Assembly (NCBI RefSeq): GCF_900115475.1
Contig: NZ_FOWP01000007.1
Coordinates: 124,001-188,000, forward strand
Source of the DNA: Ectopseudomonas composti
GTDB lineage: Bacteria > Pseudomonadota > Gammaproteobacteria > Pseudomonadales > Pseudomonadaceae
Direction of reading: 5' to 3'
DNA: 64,000 bases
The notes beneath the pieces are model-generated. The model was not told where the DNA came from and made no database searches. It saw nothing but the letters and a program-made list of their open reading frames with translations. The position numbers and the translations under genes were made by a program. Positions 16,284 to 26,402 of this stretch are shown one piece after another (the first letter of the stretch is position 1; every line of letters starts with the position of its first letter).

Positions 16284-18934
16284 CAGTCTTCCTCGGCGGC
16301 TTGCGGTTGCGCGGTCAATGGCAGGTGCAGGGTCAGGCTGGCGCCACGGCCGTCGAGCCCCTCGCCGACCGTGACGCGGCCGCCATGGGCACCCACCATA
16401 CCCTGGCAGATCGCCAGGCCCAGGCCCGTGCCCTGGCCGCCGCGATCACCCCGCGCTGCGGTGTAGAACATGTCGAAGATCTTCGCCCGTTCCGCCTCGG
16501 GAATGCCAGGGCCCTGGTCGGCGACGACGAAGCGCAGCGCCTGTTCGTCGTACTCCAGCGCCACGCGCAGACGGCCACCGGGCGGCGAGAAGCGCGCGGC
16601 ATTCTCCAGCACATTGATCAGTGCCTGCTCGATCAGCGCCGCGTGTACGTACAGCAGCGGTGGTTCCGGCGGCAGTACGCATTCGACCTGCAGCGGCGCG
16701 AGCACCGCGCGCAGACGTTGCAGGGCGCTGGCGACGATGTCACTGGGCGCCACCCAGTCGCGCGCCAGCTTGAGCCCGCCATGGCCGAGGCGGGTCATGT
16801 CGAGCAGGTTCTGGATGTAGCGGTCGAGGCGCTCGGCCTCGTCGCGGGTGCCTTCGAGCAGTTCCCGGCGATCCGCCAAGGGGATCGCCTCACCCAGCGC
16901 CAGCAGGCTGTCGATGGAACCGCGCATGGCGGTCAGCGGCGTGCGCAGGTCGTGCGACACCGAAGCCAGCAGCGCGCTGCGCAGTTCCTCGGTCTGCCCG
17001 TGCAGGCGCGCCGCCTCCAGCTCCTCGGCCAATTGCGCGCGAGCCAGGGCCTGCGACAGCGGCTGGCCCAGGGCAGCGACCAGGCGTCGGCGCCCGTCCG
17101 CCAGTGGCGCGCCATCGACGTGTTGCAGGCCGATCAGCAGCAGCGGCCCCTCCTCCCCGCACAGCGGCCACCACCACCAGCGGCTGCTGGGCAAAGTATC
17201 GGTGCCGAGGCCGGCAGGTTGCTCGTGCTGCCAGGCCCAGTCGGCGGCGGCGCGCTCGACATCGAGCAATTCGGCGTGCAGGCCACCCTCGTGCTGCCAC
17301 TGGCCATCTGCATCACGCGACAGCAGGGTCAATTGCAGCTCGGCCCAACCACCCAGTTGCTGCTCGGCCACCGCCAGCACGGCCTGGCGGTCGGCGGCGA
17401 CGGTGAGCTTGCGCGACAACTCCAGCAGCGCCGTGGTCTCGCCTTGCGCCTGGCGCAGCGCCTGCATCTGGCGGCGCTGACGGCTGGCTAGGTTGCCGGT
17501 CAGCCCGGCCATGAGCAGGAAGAACAGCAGGGTCAGCACGTCCTCCTGACGCTGGATGCGCAGGGTCAGGGTCGGCGGAATGAACAGGAAGTTGTAGGCC
17601 AGGAACGACAAGCCCGAGCACGCCAGCGCCGGCCCCAGGCTGCTGCGCACGGCCACCAACAGCACGGCGGCGAGGAACACCAGGGAGATATTCGGCAGCT
17701 CCAGCACCCGCGCCAGGCCGAGGGAGATCAGCGTGGCGCAGGCGGCGGCCAGGGTAGCCAGCAGGTAGTCACGCCAGCGCGGGGCGATGCGCGTGCGACG
17801 ACCAGCCCTCGGCTGATCACCCGCCGCATCGAGCACGCTCACCTCCAGCCCGGCGCCAGCTGCCAGCAGGCGTTCACCGAGGCCACGCCCGAACCAGCGC
17901 CGACGCAGGCGCCGCGTGCTGCTGCCGACCAGGATCAGGCTGGCGCGGCGCTCGCGGGCATGGTCGAGCAGCGTGCGCGCCACCGAGTCGCCGTGCAGCG
18001 TCACCACTTCGCCACCAAGGCGCTCGGCCAGGCGCTGCGCCGCTTGTAGCCGTGCCCGTTGCTCCTCGTCCATGGCTGCGCGGCTGTCCACATGCACCAC
18101 CGACCAGGGCAGATGACGCCGCTCGGCCACCGCGCAGGCGTGGCGCACCAGGCGCTCGGCCTCGCCGTCGCCGTCCACCCCCACCAGCAGGCGGCCGAGC
18201 AGACTGGGCGCGGCCTGGCCGAGCTGGCGGTAGCGTTGGTCGAGGTCGGCATCGACCCGCGCGGCGGCGGTCTGCATGGCCAGTTCGCGCAGCGCGGTGA
18301 GGTTGGTCGGCGAGAAGAAGGCGTCGATGGCCGCGCGAGCCTGCTCGGGCATGTACACCTTGCCGTCGCGCAGGCGTTCGAGCAGCTCGCGCGGCGGCAG
18401 GTCGACCAGCTGGATCTCGTCGGCCTCCTGCAGCACCCAATCGGGCACGGTTTCGCGCACCTGCACGCCGGTGATATCGCGGACGCGGTCGTTGAGGCTT
18501 TCCAGGTGCTGGACGTTGACCGTGGTGTAGACGTCGATGCCGGCGGCGAGCAGTTCCTGCACGTCCTGCCAGCGCTTGGCGTGGCGGCAGCCGGGCGCGT
18601 TGCTGTGCGCCAGTTCATCGACCAGCGCCAGTTTTGGCGGGTCGGCGAGCAGGCCGTCGAGGTCCATTTCGCTGAGTTCCAGGCCGCGATATGGCAAGCG
18701 CAGTGGCGGCTGTTGCGGCAGGCCCACCAGCAGTGCCTCGGTTTCGCTACGGCCGTGGCTTTCCACCACTCCGGCGCGCAACGCCATGCCCTGGCGCAGT
18801 TGCCCATGGGCGGCCTGGAGCATGGCGTAGGTCTTCCCTACGCCCGGCGCAGCGCCGAGAAACACCTTGAGCCGACCACGGCCTTCACGGGGCAGGTCGG
18901 CGAGCAGCGCTTCGGCGCGCAGGCTGTCGTTCAT
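16283..18934 (-). CDS. kdpD: Potassium sensor histidine kinase KdpD
   Basis: The kinase has 883 residues with classic KdpD architecture. The N-terminal KdpD domain has Walker A GAAPGVGKT (28-36). A universal-stress-protein-like domain (about 250-370) follows, then four clustered transmembrane helices (about 400-495), a GAF-like region, HisKA (SVSHDLRTPLTAMRGS), and HATPase_c (NVLENAARFSPPG, DQGPGIPEAE, GTGLGLAICQGM). It senses low potassium or ionic stress and phosphorylates KdpE. The gene begins 10 nt after kdpC and overlaps kdpE by 1 nt. Confidence 0.96.
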   Translation of the reverse strand: MNDSLRAEALLADLPREGRGRLKVFLGAAPGVGKTYAMLQAAHGQLRQGMALRAGVVESHGRSETEALLVGLPQQPPLRLPYRGLELSEMDLDGLLADPPKLALVDELAHSNAPGCRHAKRWQDVQELLAAGIDVYTTVNVQHLESLNDRVRDITGVQVRETVPDWVLQEADEIQLVDLPPRELLERLRDGKVYMPEQARAAIDAFFSPTNLTALRELAMQTAAARVDADLDQRYRQLGQAAPSLLGRLLVGVDGDGEAERLVRHACAVAERRHLPWSVVHVDSRAAMDEEQRARLQAAQRLAERLGGEVVTLHGDSVARTLLDHARERRASLILVGSSTRRLRRRWFGRGLGERLLAAGAGLEVSVLDAAGDQPRAGRRTRIAPRWRDYLLATLAAACATLISLGLARVLELPNISLVFLAAVLLVAVRSSLGPALACSGLSFLAYNFLFIPPTLTLRIQRQEDVLTLLFFLLMAGLTGNLASRQRRQMQALRQAQGETTALLELSRKLTVAADRQAVLAVAEQQLGGWAELQLTLLSRDADGQWQHEGGLHAELLDVERAAADWAWQHEQPAGLGTDTLPSSRWWWWPLCGEEGPLLLIGLQHVDGAPLADGRRRLVAALGQPLSQALARAQLAEELEAARLHGQTEELRSALLASVSHDLRTPLTAMRGSIDSLLALGEAIPLADRRELLEGTRDEAERLDRYIQNLLDMTRLGHGGLKLARDWVAPSDIVASALQRLRAVLAPLQVECVLPPEPPLLYVHAALIEQALINVLENAARFSPPGGRLRVALEYDEQALRFVVADQGPGIPEAERAKIFDMFYTAARGDRGGQGTGLGLAICQGMVGAHGGRVTVGEGLDGRGASLTLHLPLTAQPQAAEED

Positions 18935-18944
18935 CGAGCACTCG

Positions 18945-19502
18945 TCACGGGGAAGAAGTGGATGGATTGTCGGCCAGCGCCAGGTTCAGAGCCAGCACAT
19001 TGACCACCGCCGGGCCAAACAACGGGCGCTCGGTGTGCGCCTCAACCAGGCGCAGCAGCTCGGCTTGCGGCAGGCCGCGGGCCTGGGCGATGCGAGGAGT
19101 CTGCCAAGCCGCAGCTTCGGGCGACAGGTGCGGGTCGAGGCCGCTGCCCGAGGTGGTCACCAGTTGCATCGGCACCGGCGCCTGGCTGCTCAGCCCGGCG
19201 CTGGCCTGCTCGAAGCGCTCGCGCAGCTTCGGGTTGCTCGGCGCCAGGTTGCTGGCGGCGCTGGCCACGGTGGCGTAGTCGCCAGCCGAGGGGCGTGGCT
19301 GAAACCACTGATCACCGTCGAAGGCCTGGGCGATCAGGCGGCTGCCGCGCACCTGACCGGCATCGTTACGCACCAGGCTGCCAGCGGCCTGATCGGGGAA
19401 GGCCACCTGGGCCACACCGGTGACCACCAGCGGATAGGCCACGCCGGTGAGCAGAGTCATCAGCGCCAGGGTGGCGATGGCGGGGCGGATTGAGTTGAGC
19501 AT
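18945..19502 (-). CDS. kdpC: Potassium-transporting ATPase subunit KdpC
   Basis: The protein has 185 residues with one N-terminal membrane helix (about 7-30), then a periplasmic domain with KdpC signatures ([44 protein letters not shown]). It is the catalytic chaperone that raises nucleotide affinity of KdpB. It is separated from kdpB by 183 nt carrying repeats, which is unusual for this tight operon. Confidence 0.95.
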   Translation of the reverse strand: MLNSIRPAIATLALMTLLTGVAYPLVVTGVAQVAFPDQAAGSLVRNDAGQVRGSRLIAQAFDGDQWFQPRPSAGDYATVASAASNLAPSNPKLRERFEQASAGLSSQAPVPMQLVTTSGSGLDPHLSPEAAAWQTPRIAQARGLPQAELLRLVEAHTERPLFGPAVVNVLALNLALADNPSTSSP

Positions 19503-19532
19503 GATGAGTCTCCGATATCGATTCTTTGCTTG

Positions 19533-19657
19533 TCTCCCCTCTCCCGCTTGCGGGAGAGGGGCCGGGGGAGAGGGTCTATCCGGTAATACCGAGTGGCCTG
19601 CCCTACCCTCTCCCCAGCCCTCTCCACTGGGCGTGCCCCCATGAATAGGAGAGGGGG
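19533..19657. repeat. Two type D palindromic repeats between kdpB and kdpC
   Basis: Copies at 19533-19577 (CCTCTCCCGCTTGCGGGAGAGG core) and 19606-19657 (CTCTCC...GGAGAGGG) are arranged as inverted relatives in the 183-nt kdpB-kdpC spacer. They could form a stable structure inside the operon transcript. No gene was seen here. Confidence 0.75.
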
Positions 19658-19685
19658 CAGACCGCGTGCGAGTGAAACAACACTG

Positions 19686-21746
19686 TTAAACCCAGCCCAA
19701 CCCCACCAGCAGCAGGTCGAGCAGCTTGATGCCGACGAAGGGCGCGACGAGCCCGCCGAGGCCGTAGATCAGCAGGTTGCGCCGCAGCAACTGGCCAGCG
19801 TCCAGCGCCTGAACGCGTACGCCGCGCAGCGCCAGCGGGATCAGCGCGACTATGATCAGCGCGTTGAACACGATGGCCGAGAGGATCGCGCTCTGCGGGC
19901 TGTGCAACTGCATCAGGTTGAGCGTGCCAAGCTGCGGGTAGATGCCGGCGAACAGCGCCGGGAGGATGGCGAAGTACTTGGCCACGTCGTTGGCTACCGA
20001 GAAGGTGGTCAGCGCGCCACGGGTCACCAGCAGCTCCTTGCCCACCTGCACCACGTCGATCAGCTTGGTCGGGTCGCTGTCCAGATCCACCAGGTTGGCG
20101 GCCTCGCGCGCGGCCTGGGTGCCGTCGTTCATGGCCAGGCCGACGTCGGCCTGGGCCAGCGCCGGGGCGTCGTTGGCGCCGTCGCCGCACATCGCCACCA
20201 GTTTGCCTTCGGCCTGCTCGGCGCGGATGCGCGAGAGTTTCTTCTCCGGCGTGGCTTCGGCGATCACGTCATCGACTCCCGCTTCGGCGGCGATGGCGGC
20301 GGCGGTCAGCGGGTTGTCGCCGGTGACCATCACGGTGCGAATGCCCATGGCACGCAGCTCGGCGAAACGCTCGCGGATGCCCGGCTTGACCACGTCCTTG
20401 AGGTGAATGGCGCCAAGCAGGCGACCATTGCCGGCCACCAGCAACGGCGTGCCGCCACTCTGGGCGATCTTCTCCACCTCACGCGCCAGTGGCGCCGGCA
20501 GATCTGTTCGGCCCAGGCCAAGGTAGGCCAGCACGGCGTCCACCGCGCCCTTGCGATAGGCCACGCCGTTCACATCGGCACCGGACAAACGCGTCTCGGC
20601 GCTGAAAGCGATCAAGGTCATGCCGCTACGGTCTGGCGCTTCCATCGGGTGCAACGAGGCCAGGTATTCGATGATCGACTTGCCCTCCGGCGTGTCGTCG
20701 CCCTGCGAGGCCAGCAGCGCTGCCTCGGCCAGCTCCGGCGTGGCCACGCCCGGCGCCTTGACCATGGCGCTGCAGCGACGGTTGCCGAAGGTGATGGTGC
20801 CGGTCTTGTCCAGCAGCAGGGTGTGCACGTCACCGGCCGCCTCCACGGCGCGGCCGGACTTGGCGATGACGTTGAGGCGCACCAGGCGATCCATGCCGGC
20901 GATGCCGATGGCCGAGAGCAGGCCTCCGATGGTGGTGGGTATCAGCGTCACCAGCAGCGCCGCCAGGTAGATCAACGGCAGGTCGCCGCCTGCAAAACGG
21001 GCGAACGGCTGCAGCGTGGCCACCACCAGCAGGAAGATCAGGGTCAGGCCGATCAGCAGGATATCCAGCGCCACCTCGTTGGGCGTCTTCTGCCGGCGCG
21101 CGCCTTCGACCAGGGCGATCATGCGGTCGAGGGTGGACTCGCCGGGGTTGGCGCTGATCCGCACCAGCAGCCAGTCCGACACCAGCCGGGTGTTGCCGGT
21201 GACCGCCGAGCGGTCGCCGCCAGACTCACGGATCACCGGCGCGGACTCGCCGGTAATCGCCGCTTCGTTGACCGCCGCGACACCTTCGATCACCTCGCCG
21301 TCGCCGGGGATCAATTCGCCGGCCTCGACCCGCACCACATCGCCCTTGCGCAGGCTGCTGGCCGGCACGGACTGGAACTGCTCGCCGACCTGCTTGTTCG
21401 CCATCAAGCCCTGACTGCCGGATTTGAGGCTGTCGGCGCGAGCCTTGCCACGCCCCTCGGCCAAGGCCTCGGCAAAGTTGGCGAAAAGCACGGTGAACCA
21501 CAGCCACAGGGCGATCTGCACGCCCAGGGCGGTACTGACGGCAGGATTGGGGACGAAGCACAGCACGCTGGTGACCAGCGCCGTCAGCTCCACCACCAGC
21601 ATCACCGGCGAGCGCACCAGTTGCCGTGGGTCGAGCTTGACGAAGGCCTGCTTGAGGGCCGGGCGCCACAGCGCGCCGAGGCCGGTCTGCGGCTGGCTGC
21701 TGGACGATTTGGCGCTGCGTTGCGCCGTTACGGGGGCATTCATCAC
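19686..21746 (-). CDS. kdpB: Potassium-transporting P-type ATPase subunit KdpB
   Basis: The class IA P-type ATPase has 686 residues. It shows TGES in the actuator domain ([11 protein letters not shown]), the phosphorylation motif DKTGTIT, KGAVDAV in the nucleotide domain and hinge motif [14 protein letters not shown]. About seven membrane helices are present. It hydrolyses ATP to drive potassium through KdpA. The start ATG 21746 lies 10 nt after the kdpA stop. The length is normal (about 680). Confidence 0.97.
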   Translation of the reverse strand: MMNAPVTAQRSAKSSSSQPQTGLGALWRPALKQAFVKLDPRQLVRSPVMLVVELTALVTSVLCFVPNPAVSTALGVQIALWLWFTVLFANFAEALAEGRGKARADSLKSGSQGLMANKQVGEQFQSVPASSLRKGDVVRVEAGELIPGDGEVIEGVAAVNEAAITGESAPVIRESGGDRSAVTGNTRLVSDWLLVRISANPGESTLDRMIALVEGARRQKTPNEVALDILLIGLTLIFLLVVATLQPFARFAGGDLPLIYLAALLVTLIPTTIGGLLSAIGIAGMDRLVRLNVIAKSGRAVEAAGDVHTLLLDKTGTITFGNRRCSAMVKAPGVATPELAEAALLASQGDDTPEGKSIIEYLASLHPMEAPDRSGMTLIAFSAETRLSGADVNGVAYRKGAVDAVLAYLGLGRTDLPAPLAREVEKIAQSGGTPLLVAGNGRLLGAIHLKDVVKPGIRERFAELRAMGIRTVMVTGDNPLTAAAIAAEAGVDDVIAEATPEKKLSRIRAEQAEGKLVAMCGDGANDAPALAQADVGLAMNDGTQAAREAANLVDLDSDPTKLIDVVQVGKELLVTRGALTTFSVANDVAKYFAILPALFAGIYPQLGTLNLMQLHSPQSAILSAIVFNALIIVALIPLALRGVRVQALDAGQLLRRNLLIYGLGGLVAPFVGIKLLDLLLVGLGWV

Positions 21747-21756
21747 GGTTTCTCCT

Positions 21757-23445
21757 TCAGAACGCCAGGTGTTCGGCCAGCGGGCCCAGGGCCAGCGCCG
21801 GCATGAAGGTCAGGCCACCCACCAGGAGGATGGTCAGGGTCAGCAGCACGACGAACAGCGGCCCATGGGTGGGGAAGCTGTTCTGCCCCTGCGGCGCGGC
21901 GCGCTTGGCCGCCAGGCTGCCGGCAATCGCCAGCACCGGCAGGATGTAGCCGAAGCGCCCGAGCAGCATGGCCAGGCCGAGTATCAGGTTGTGGAACGGG
22001 GTGTCGGCGGTGAAGCCGGCGAAGGCCGAGCCGTTGTTGCCGGTGGCCGAGCCGTAGGCATACAGCGCCTGGCTGAAGCCATGCGGGCCCGGGTTGCCGA
22101 TAGACGCCGCCGGCCCGGCGAAGCTCACCGCCAGGGCGCCGAACACCAGCACGCCGACTGGCATCACCAGCAGCGTCGCGACCATCAGGCGCACCTCGCG
22201 CGCTTCCAGCTTCTTGCCCAGGTAGGCCGGGGTGCGGCCGATCATCAGGCCGGCGAGGAACACCGCGATCAGCGCGAACAGCAGCATGCCGTAGAGGCCC
22301 GCGCCGACGCCGCCGAAGACGATCTCGCCGAGCAGCATGTTGACCAGCGGCACCAGCCCGCCGAGGGCGCTGAAGCTGTCGTGCATGGCGTTGACCGAAC
22401 CATTGGACGCCGCCGTGGTGGTGGTCGCCCAAAGCGCCGAGGCGAAGGAACCGAAGCGCGCCTCCTTGCCCTCCAACGAGCCGACCTGCTCGATGGGCAA
22501 CCCCGCCAGCGCCGGGTTCGGTTGCAGCTCCGCCCAGGCACAAACGCCCAGACCGATGATGAATAGCAGCAGCATGCTGGCCAGGATCGCCCGGCTCTGG
22601 CGCAGGTCACGCACGTAATGGCCGAAGGTGAACACTAGCGCCGCCGGGATCAGCAGGATCGACGCCAGCTCCAGCAGGTTGCTCAGCGCCGTGGGGTTCT
22701 CGAACGGGTGCGCCGAGTTGACGCCGAAGAAGCCGCCGCCATTGGTGCCCAGTTGCTTGATGGCGATCTGGCTGGCTGCCGGCCCCATCGGCAAGGTCTG
22801 CTCGCTGCCCTGCAGAGTGGTGGCCGACACGTAGTCGCTGAAGTTCTGCGGCACGCCCTGCCATACCAGCAGCACGGCCAGCACCAGGCACAGCGGCAAC
22901 AGGCCGTAGAGCACGGCGCGGGTGATATCCACCCAGAAATTGCCCAGGCGGTCGCTGGACTGCCGCGCCAGGCCCCGGCACAGCACCACCAACACCGCCA
23001 GACCCACCGCCGGGCTGACGAAGTTCTGCACGCCAAGGCCGAGCATCTGACTGAAGTAACTCAGCTGCGCCTCGCCGCTGTAGGCCTGCCAGTTGGTATT
23101 GGTGACGAAGCTCACCGCCGTGTTGAACGCCAACGGCAGGCTCATCCCCGCCAGGTGCTGCGGGTTGAGCGGCAGGGCGCCCTGCAGCAGCAGAATGCTC
23201 ATCAGCGCCAGCAGGCAGACCAGGGTGAAGGCCAACAGCGCCAGGGCGTAGCCGCGCCAGCTTTGCTCCTGCTGCGGGTCGACGCCCGCCACGCGGTAGC
23301 ACAGGCGCTCCACCGGCTTCAGCACCGGGCTGAGCCAGGTGCGCTGGCCCTCCATCACGCGGTAGAAATAGCGCCCGAGAAAAGGTGCCGGTACCAGCAC
23401 CAGCAGGGAAAAGGCTGCCAGCAGCAGCCAGTCGTAGTCATGCAT
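21757..23445 (-). CDS. kdpA: Potassium-transporting ATPase potassium-binding subunit KdpA
   Basis: The membrane protein has 562 residues with about ten helices and four pore-loop repeats (for example [46 protein letters not shown]). It is related to Trk/Ktr channels and selects potassium. ATG 23445 (MHDYDW) has GAGGAG upstream and lies 10 nt after kdpF; the longer open frame would overlap kdpF. Confidence 0.97.
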   Translation of the reverse strand: MHDYDWLLLAAFSLLVLVPAPFLGRYFYRVMEGQRTWLSPVLKPVERLCYRVAGVDPQQEQSWRGYALALLAFTLVCLLALMSILLLQGALPLNPQHLAGMSLPLAFNTAVSFVTNTNWQAYSGEAQLSYFSQMLGLGVQNFVSPAVGLAVLVVLCRGLARQSSDRLGNFWVDITRAVLYGLLPLCLVLAVLLVWQGVPQNFSDYVSATTLQGSEQTLPMGPAASQIAIKQLGTNGGGFFGVNSAHPFENPTALSNLLELASILLIPAALVFTFGHYVRDLRQSRAILASMLLLFIIGLGVCAWAELQPNPALAGLPIEQVGSLEGKEARFGSFASALWATTTTAASNGSVNAMHDSFSALGGLVPLVNMLLGEIVFGGVGAGLYGMLLFALIAVFLAGLMIGRTPAYLGKKLEAREVRLMVATLLVMPVGVLVFGALAVSFAGPAASIGNPGPHGFSQALYAYGSATGNNGSAFAGFTADTPFHNLILGLAMLLGRFGYILPVLAIAGSLAAKRAAPQGQNSFPTHGPLFVVLLTLTILLVGGLTFMPALALGPLAEHLAF

Positions 23446-23455
23446 GGCCGTCTCC

Positions 23456-23545
23456 TCAACCACGCCCGGCGGTGAGCAGGGCCACCAGCAGGTAGGCGAA
23501 GAGGCCGACCACCAGGATCAGCGACACACCATCGATTGCGTTCAT
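23456..23545 (-). CDS. kdpF: Small membrane subunit KdpF
   Basis: This 29-residue ORF starts at ATG 23545 and ends at TGA 23456. The translation begins [16 protein letters not shown], followed by [13 protein letters not shown]. It is a single hydrophobic helix with the AYLLVALL stretch seen in KdpF proteins. It stabilises the KdpABC complex. GGAGC lies 13 nt upstream. It is first in kdpFABCDE and is short enough for automated callers to miss. Confidence 0.9.
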   Translation of the reverse strand: MNAIDGVSLILVVGLFAYLLVALLTAGRG

Positions 23546-23808
23546 CTACAAAGCTCCACGATGCGGGGAATCCGCTCGCGAGCATTGTCGAAAGGCTGCC
23601 CGTAAAAATTCGATTGCCGCCCCGCGCCCGGGGCGTAAAGAAATCGTATTGAAGCAGTGGCGCTTCAGCGGCGACTTATTCGGTGTCGCGGCTGCGACTG
23701 CAGGAACGCAGCTCCCGTAGGGTGGTTTAGCGGCGCAGAACACCGCTCAAACAGCCACGCCCAATCTCAAGCGCCGCGTAACCCACCAAGCGATGCCAAG
23801 CCCATCCA
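23546..23808. other. Gap upstream of kdpF: promoter region, no gene seen
   Basis: The 263 nt between chrA and kdpF must contain the kdp promoter. I see no clear KdpE T-rich site that I would defend. A degraded palindromic stretch (about 23686-23735: GCGGCTGCGACTGC...GTAGGGTGG) resembles eroded repeat sequence. Confidence 0.3.
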
Positions 23809-25143
23809 TCAAACCAACAGATGCGCCACCAGCCCGACTACAGCGCACCCCGCAATGGTCTCGATCACCCCGCGCTTGAAAGCGAACAGGGCCAGCGCCG
23901 CACCGAGGGTAATCAACGCCGACACCCAATCGAACGCACCAGCGAAGCCCTCGGGCCAGAGCACGTGATAACCGAAGAACAGCGCCAGGTTGAGGATCAC
24001 CCCAACCACAGCGGCGGTGATGCCGGTCAGCGGCGCGGTGAATTTCAACTTTCCGTGGGTCGACTCCACCAGCGGCCCGCCAGCGAGGATGAACAGAAAT
24101 GACGGTAGGAAGGTGAACCAGGTGACCAGCACCGCCGCCAGCGCACCGCTGGCGAAGGCCGAATCACCACCGAACACCGGCTGGCCAAAGGCACCGACGA
24201 AGGCGACAAACGCCACCACCATGATCAGCGGCCCCGGCGTGGTTTCACCCAGTGCCAGGCCATCGATCATCTGCCGGGGCGTCAGCCAGCCGTAGTGGTC
24301 GATGGCGCCCTGGTACACATAGGGCAATACCGCATAGGCGCCGCCAAAGGTCAGCAACGCCGCCTTGGTGAAGAACCAGCCCATCTGCGTCAGCGTACCC
24401 TGCCAGCCGAACGCCAGGGTCAGCAGGCCCATCGGCAGCAACCAGAGCACTGCGCCGACCAGCAGAATCAACGCCAGCCGGCTGGAGCGAAAATGCGTGT
24501 GCGCCAGGCGCGTCTCATCATCGATCAATGCCGGCGCATGCGCCCCGCCCGCCTCGCCATGCCCGGCGCCGACCGCGAGGTGCTGCGGCGCCAGTCGCCC
24601 GCCGATATACCCCACCAGCGCCGCGCCGAGCACGATCAGCGGGAACGGCAGCTGCAACGCGAAGATGGCGACGAATGCCGCCGCCGCGATGGCCCACAGC
24701 CAGGCGTTCTTCAACACCCGCCCACCGATACGCCAGGCCGCCTGCACCACGATGGCCGTCACCGCCGGCTTGATGCCATAGAAGATCCCCGCCACCAGCG
24801 GCACATCACCGAATACCAGATAAACCCAGGACAGCGCGATCAGGATCAACAGCGACGGCAGCACGAACAGCACCCCGGCGATCACCCCGCCCCAGGTGCG
24901 GTGCATCAGCCAACCGATATAAGTCGCCAACTGCTGCGCCTCCGGCCCGGGCAGCAACATGCAGTAGTTCAGCGCATGCAGAAAACGCCGCTCCGACAAC
25001 CAACGGCGCTTCTCCACCAACTCCTGATGCATGATCGAAATCTGCCCCGCCGGCCCGCCAAAACTGATCAGCCCCAGCTTCAACCAGAACCAGAAGGCCT
25101 GCAGCAAACTGACCGGGGCGGGACGTTCAGGCGAGTCCGACAT
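23809..25143 (-). CDS. chrA: Chromate transporter ChrA (CHR family)
   Basis: The protein has 444 residues and is a long-chain CHR protein with two homologous halves. The N-terminal half has GLISFGGPAGQISIMHQELVEKRRWLSE, and LLPGPEAQQLATYIGWLMHRTWGG; the C-terminal half has FTKAALLTFGGAYAVLPYV and GETTPGPLIMV. About ten to twelve membrane helices are present. It exports chromate, a toxic sulfate analogue that enters through sulfate permeases, so its location in a sulfur-uptake region makes sense. It is monocistronic on the minus strand, upstream of kdp. Confidence 0.93.
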   Translation of the reverse strand: MSDSPERPAPVSLLQAFWFWLKLGLISFGGPAGQISIMHQELVEKRRWLSERRFLHALNYCMLLPGPEAQQLATYIGWLMHRTWGGVIAGVLFVLPSLLILIALSWVYLVFGDVPLVAGIFYGIKPAVTAIVVQAAWRIGGRVLKNAWLWAIAAAAFVAIFALQLPFPLIVLGAALVGYIGGRLAPQHLAVGAGHGEAGGAHAPALIDDETRLAHTHFRSSRLALILLVGAVLWLLPMGLLTLAFGWQGTLTQMGWFFTKAALLTFGGAYAVLPYVYQGAIDHYGWLTPRQMIDGLALGETTPGPLIMVVAFVAFVGAFGQPVFGGDSAFASGALAAVLVTWFTFLPSFLFILAGGPLVESTHGKLKFTAPLTGITAAVVGVILNLALFFGYHVLWPEGFAGAFDWVSALITLGAALALFAFKRGVIETIAGCAVVGLVAHLLV

Positions 25144-25276
25144 TTAGAGGCTCCAGCGGCTGCAAATCGACCGGCCACTATAGCCACGAAACATGACATC
25201 CGCGCGACATCGCACGAAAAATCACCAGCCCCACGCAGCCCTTGCCCCACCTGGCTTGGACGAGTTTTCCCGCATC

Positions 25277-25285
25277 TTATCCACA
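25277..25285 (+). promoter_or_regulatory. DnaA box (perfect consensus)
   Basis: TTATCCACA matches the strict DnaA consensus and lies in non-coding sequence. Confidence 0.55.
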
Positions 25286-25480
25286 ACGCTTTCCCCAGAT
25301 TCTGTGCACGACACACATCAACACGCCCTCGCCCTGCCCCGCTGTTGAAAACCCGAGCCAAGTGATTGATTAAAAGCGATATTCCGCCTGACGATAGCGC
25401 CAGCAGAGCGTCATTGGATAAAAACTGAACGGCCTGCCGAGGCCCGCTTGAATGCTAGGCGCAGAAGGCTTTTGCAAAGG

Positions 25481-25489
25481 TTATCCACA
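25481..25489 (+). promoter_or_regulatory. DnaA box (perfect consensus)
   Basis: This is the second TTATCCACA, 204 nt from the first and in the same orientation, within GGTTATCCACAGTGG. Confidence 0.55.
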
Positions 25490-25750
25490 GTGGTGTTAAC
25501 AGAATTTGTGGGTGGCCTGTGGGAAGGTCTGGATCGACATTTCCACAACGGCAATTTACTCACATGGCATTTTGCCCACGAAGCGTGGACAGCGCAGCGG
25601 TGGATGGACTAGGTTCTGGCTTGGTTCTGCTGTAGTGGTGATCCAGCAGGGCGGGCTTGCCGTTACGCAGTCGCATTTTGCCGGAGTGCTGTCGTGGTTC
25701 ACGCGAACCCCTCCCGCGAAATAAGGACTTGCAGAACGACAAGGAGTGCT

Positions 25751-25792
25751 ATGTACATATTGAGAACTCCGAATGGACATTGGAAAAATTGA
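25751..25792 (+). CDS. Possible 13-codon leader ORF overlapping the next gene
   Basis: ATG 25751 has a strong Shine-Dalgarno (AAGGAG at 25741-25746, four nt before). It encodes MYILRTPNGHWKN and then stops at 25790-25792, running over the ATG of the 209-residue gene (25773) in another frame. The main gene itself has only a weak GAGAA before it, so it may be translated by coupling to this leader. This is inference from spacing only. Confidence 0.35.
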   Translation: MYILRTPNGHWKN

Positions 25793-26402
25793 AATAAAAC
25801 TGGATAAGCGCTGGGAGTTACAAGATTTCTCCGTAGTCACCAAAGAGTACGTCCAGCTATACAGCTTTTTCTATGTTCTCAAGTGCGTAAATGAAGGGCT
25901 ATACGTAGGGCTAGACTTCTCCACATACCCGTGGGGTGGCGGTTACAGCGTTGTCAATTTCTTCAAAGGCTCTTACGGGCTAACTCCAGAGAAATATCGA
26001 CTTCAGGTAACAAAAATTCAATATGCCTCACCTGGCTTTATTGAGCTTAGCGGTGTCATCTCCGTCGCCACTGATGTCAGCATTTTAGTTAGCGCACTGT
26101 GCGCCTCAGCCTTAGCGCTTAACAAAACATATGACACCATAGTAAAAAGCTATCACAGTAGAAGACTAGGACAAATCAAAGTTTACGAAGCAGAGTCAAG
26201 ACTAATCCAAAGCGACATCGCATTTATACAACAATCAATTAAACGCCTATCCTCTGAGTTCAACCTGCGTCCAGATCAAATAAATGCAATACAAAAAATC
26301 ACAAACGGAAATGAGCTTGTCCAACTAAAGATTCTTTTAGCACTTTATCGTCGAGCAGAGCCAATTCAAGAACAGCAGTCAACAGGAAAGGCAAAATTGT
26401 AG
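25773..26402 (+). CDS. Hypothetical protein, accessory region
   Basis: I do not recognise this 209-residue protein. Residues 1-88 look globular and aromatic-rich (WELQDFSVVTKEYVQLYSFF, STYPWGGGYSVVNFFKGSYG). Residues 89-116 are hydrophobic (ELSGVISVATDVSILVSALC) and could be a membrane helix. The C-terminal 90 residues are charged and helical (SRLIQSDIAFIQQSIKRLS). ATG 25773 is the only usable start because a stop lies at 25761-25763. Codons and composition are AT-rich, unlike the core genome, which suggests horizontal acquisition. The globular-membrane-helical layout is compatible with a membrane-acting effector, but nothing proves it. Confidence 0.75.
   Translation: MDIGKIEIKLDKRWELQDFSVVTKEYVQLYSFFYVLKCVNEGLYVGLDFSTYPWGGGYSVVNFFKGSYGLTPEKYRLQVTKIQYASPGFIELSGVISVATDVSILVSALCASALALNKTYDTIVKSYHSRRLGQIKVYEAESRLIQSDIAFIQQSIKRLSSEFNLRPDQINAIQKITNGNELVQLKILLALYRRAEPIQEQQSTGKAKL

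Larger units (their letters stand above)
25144..25750. other. Long non-coding stretch with DnaA-box-like motifs
   Basis: About 600 nt lie between chrA and the first accessory gene. I see no convincing gene. Two perfect TTATCCACA words (25277-25285 and 25481-25489, same strand) and related TTTCCACAA and TTTGTGGGTGG motifs give it the look of a DnaA-binding region. The right part (25600-25740) returns to GC-rich sequence with short frames of no recognisable identity. It marks the border between core genes and an AT-rich patch. Confidence 0.5.

Noticed and set aside
19593..21806. 737-codon open frame on the plus strand opposite kdpB
   Set aside because: It is rich in Gln, His and Arg as expected for an antisense shadow. 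The opposite strand has all KdpB motifs.
25277..25489. Chromosomal or plasmid replication origin
   Set aside because: Two DnaA boxes are not enough. There is no dnaA, dnaN, rpmH, rep or par gene and no obvious unwinding element next to them.
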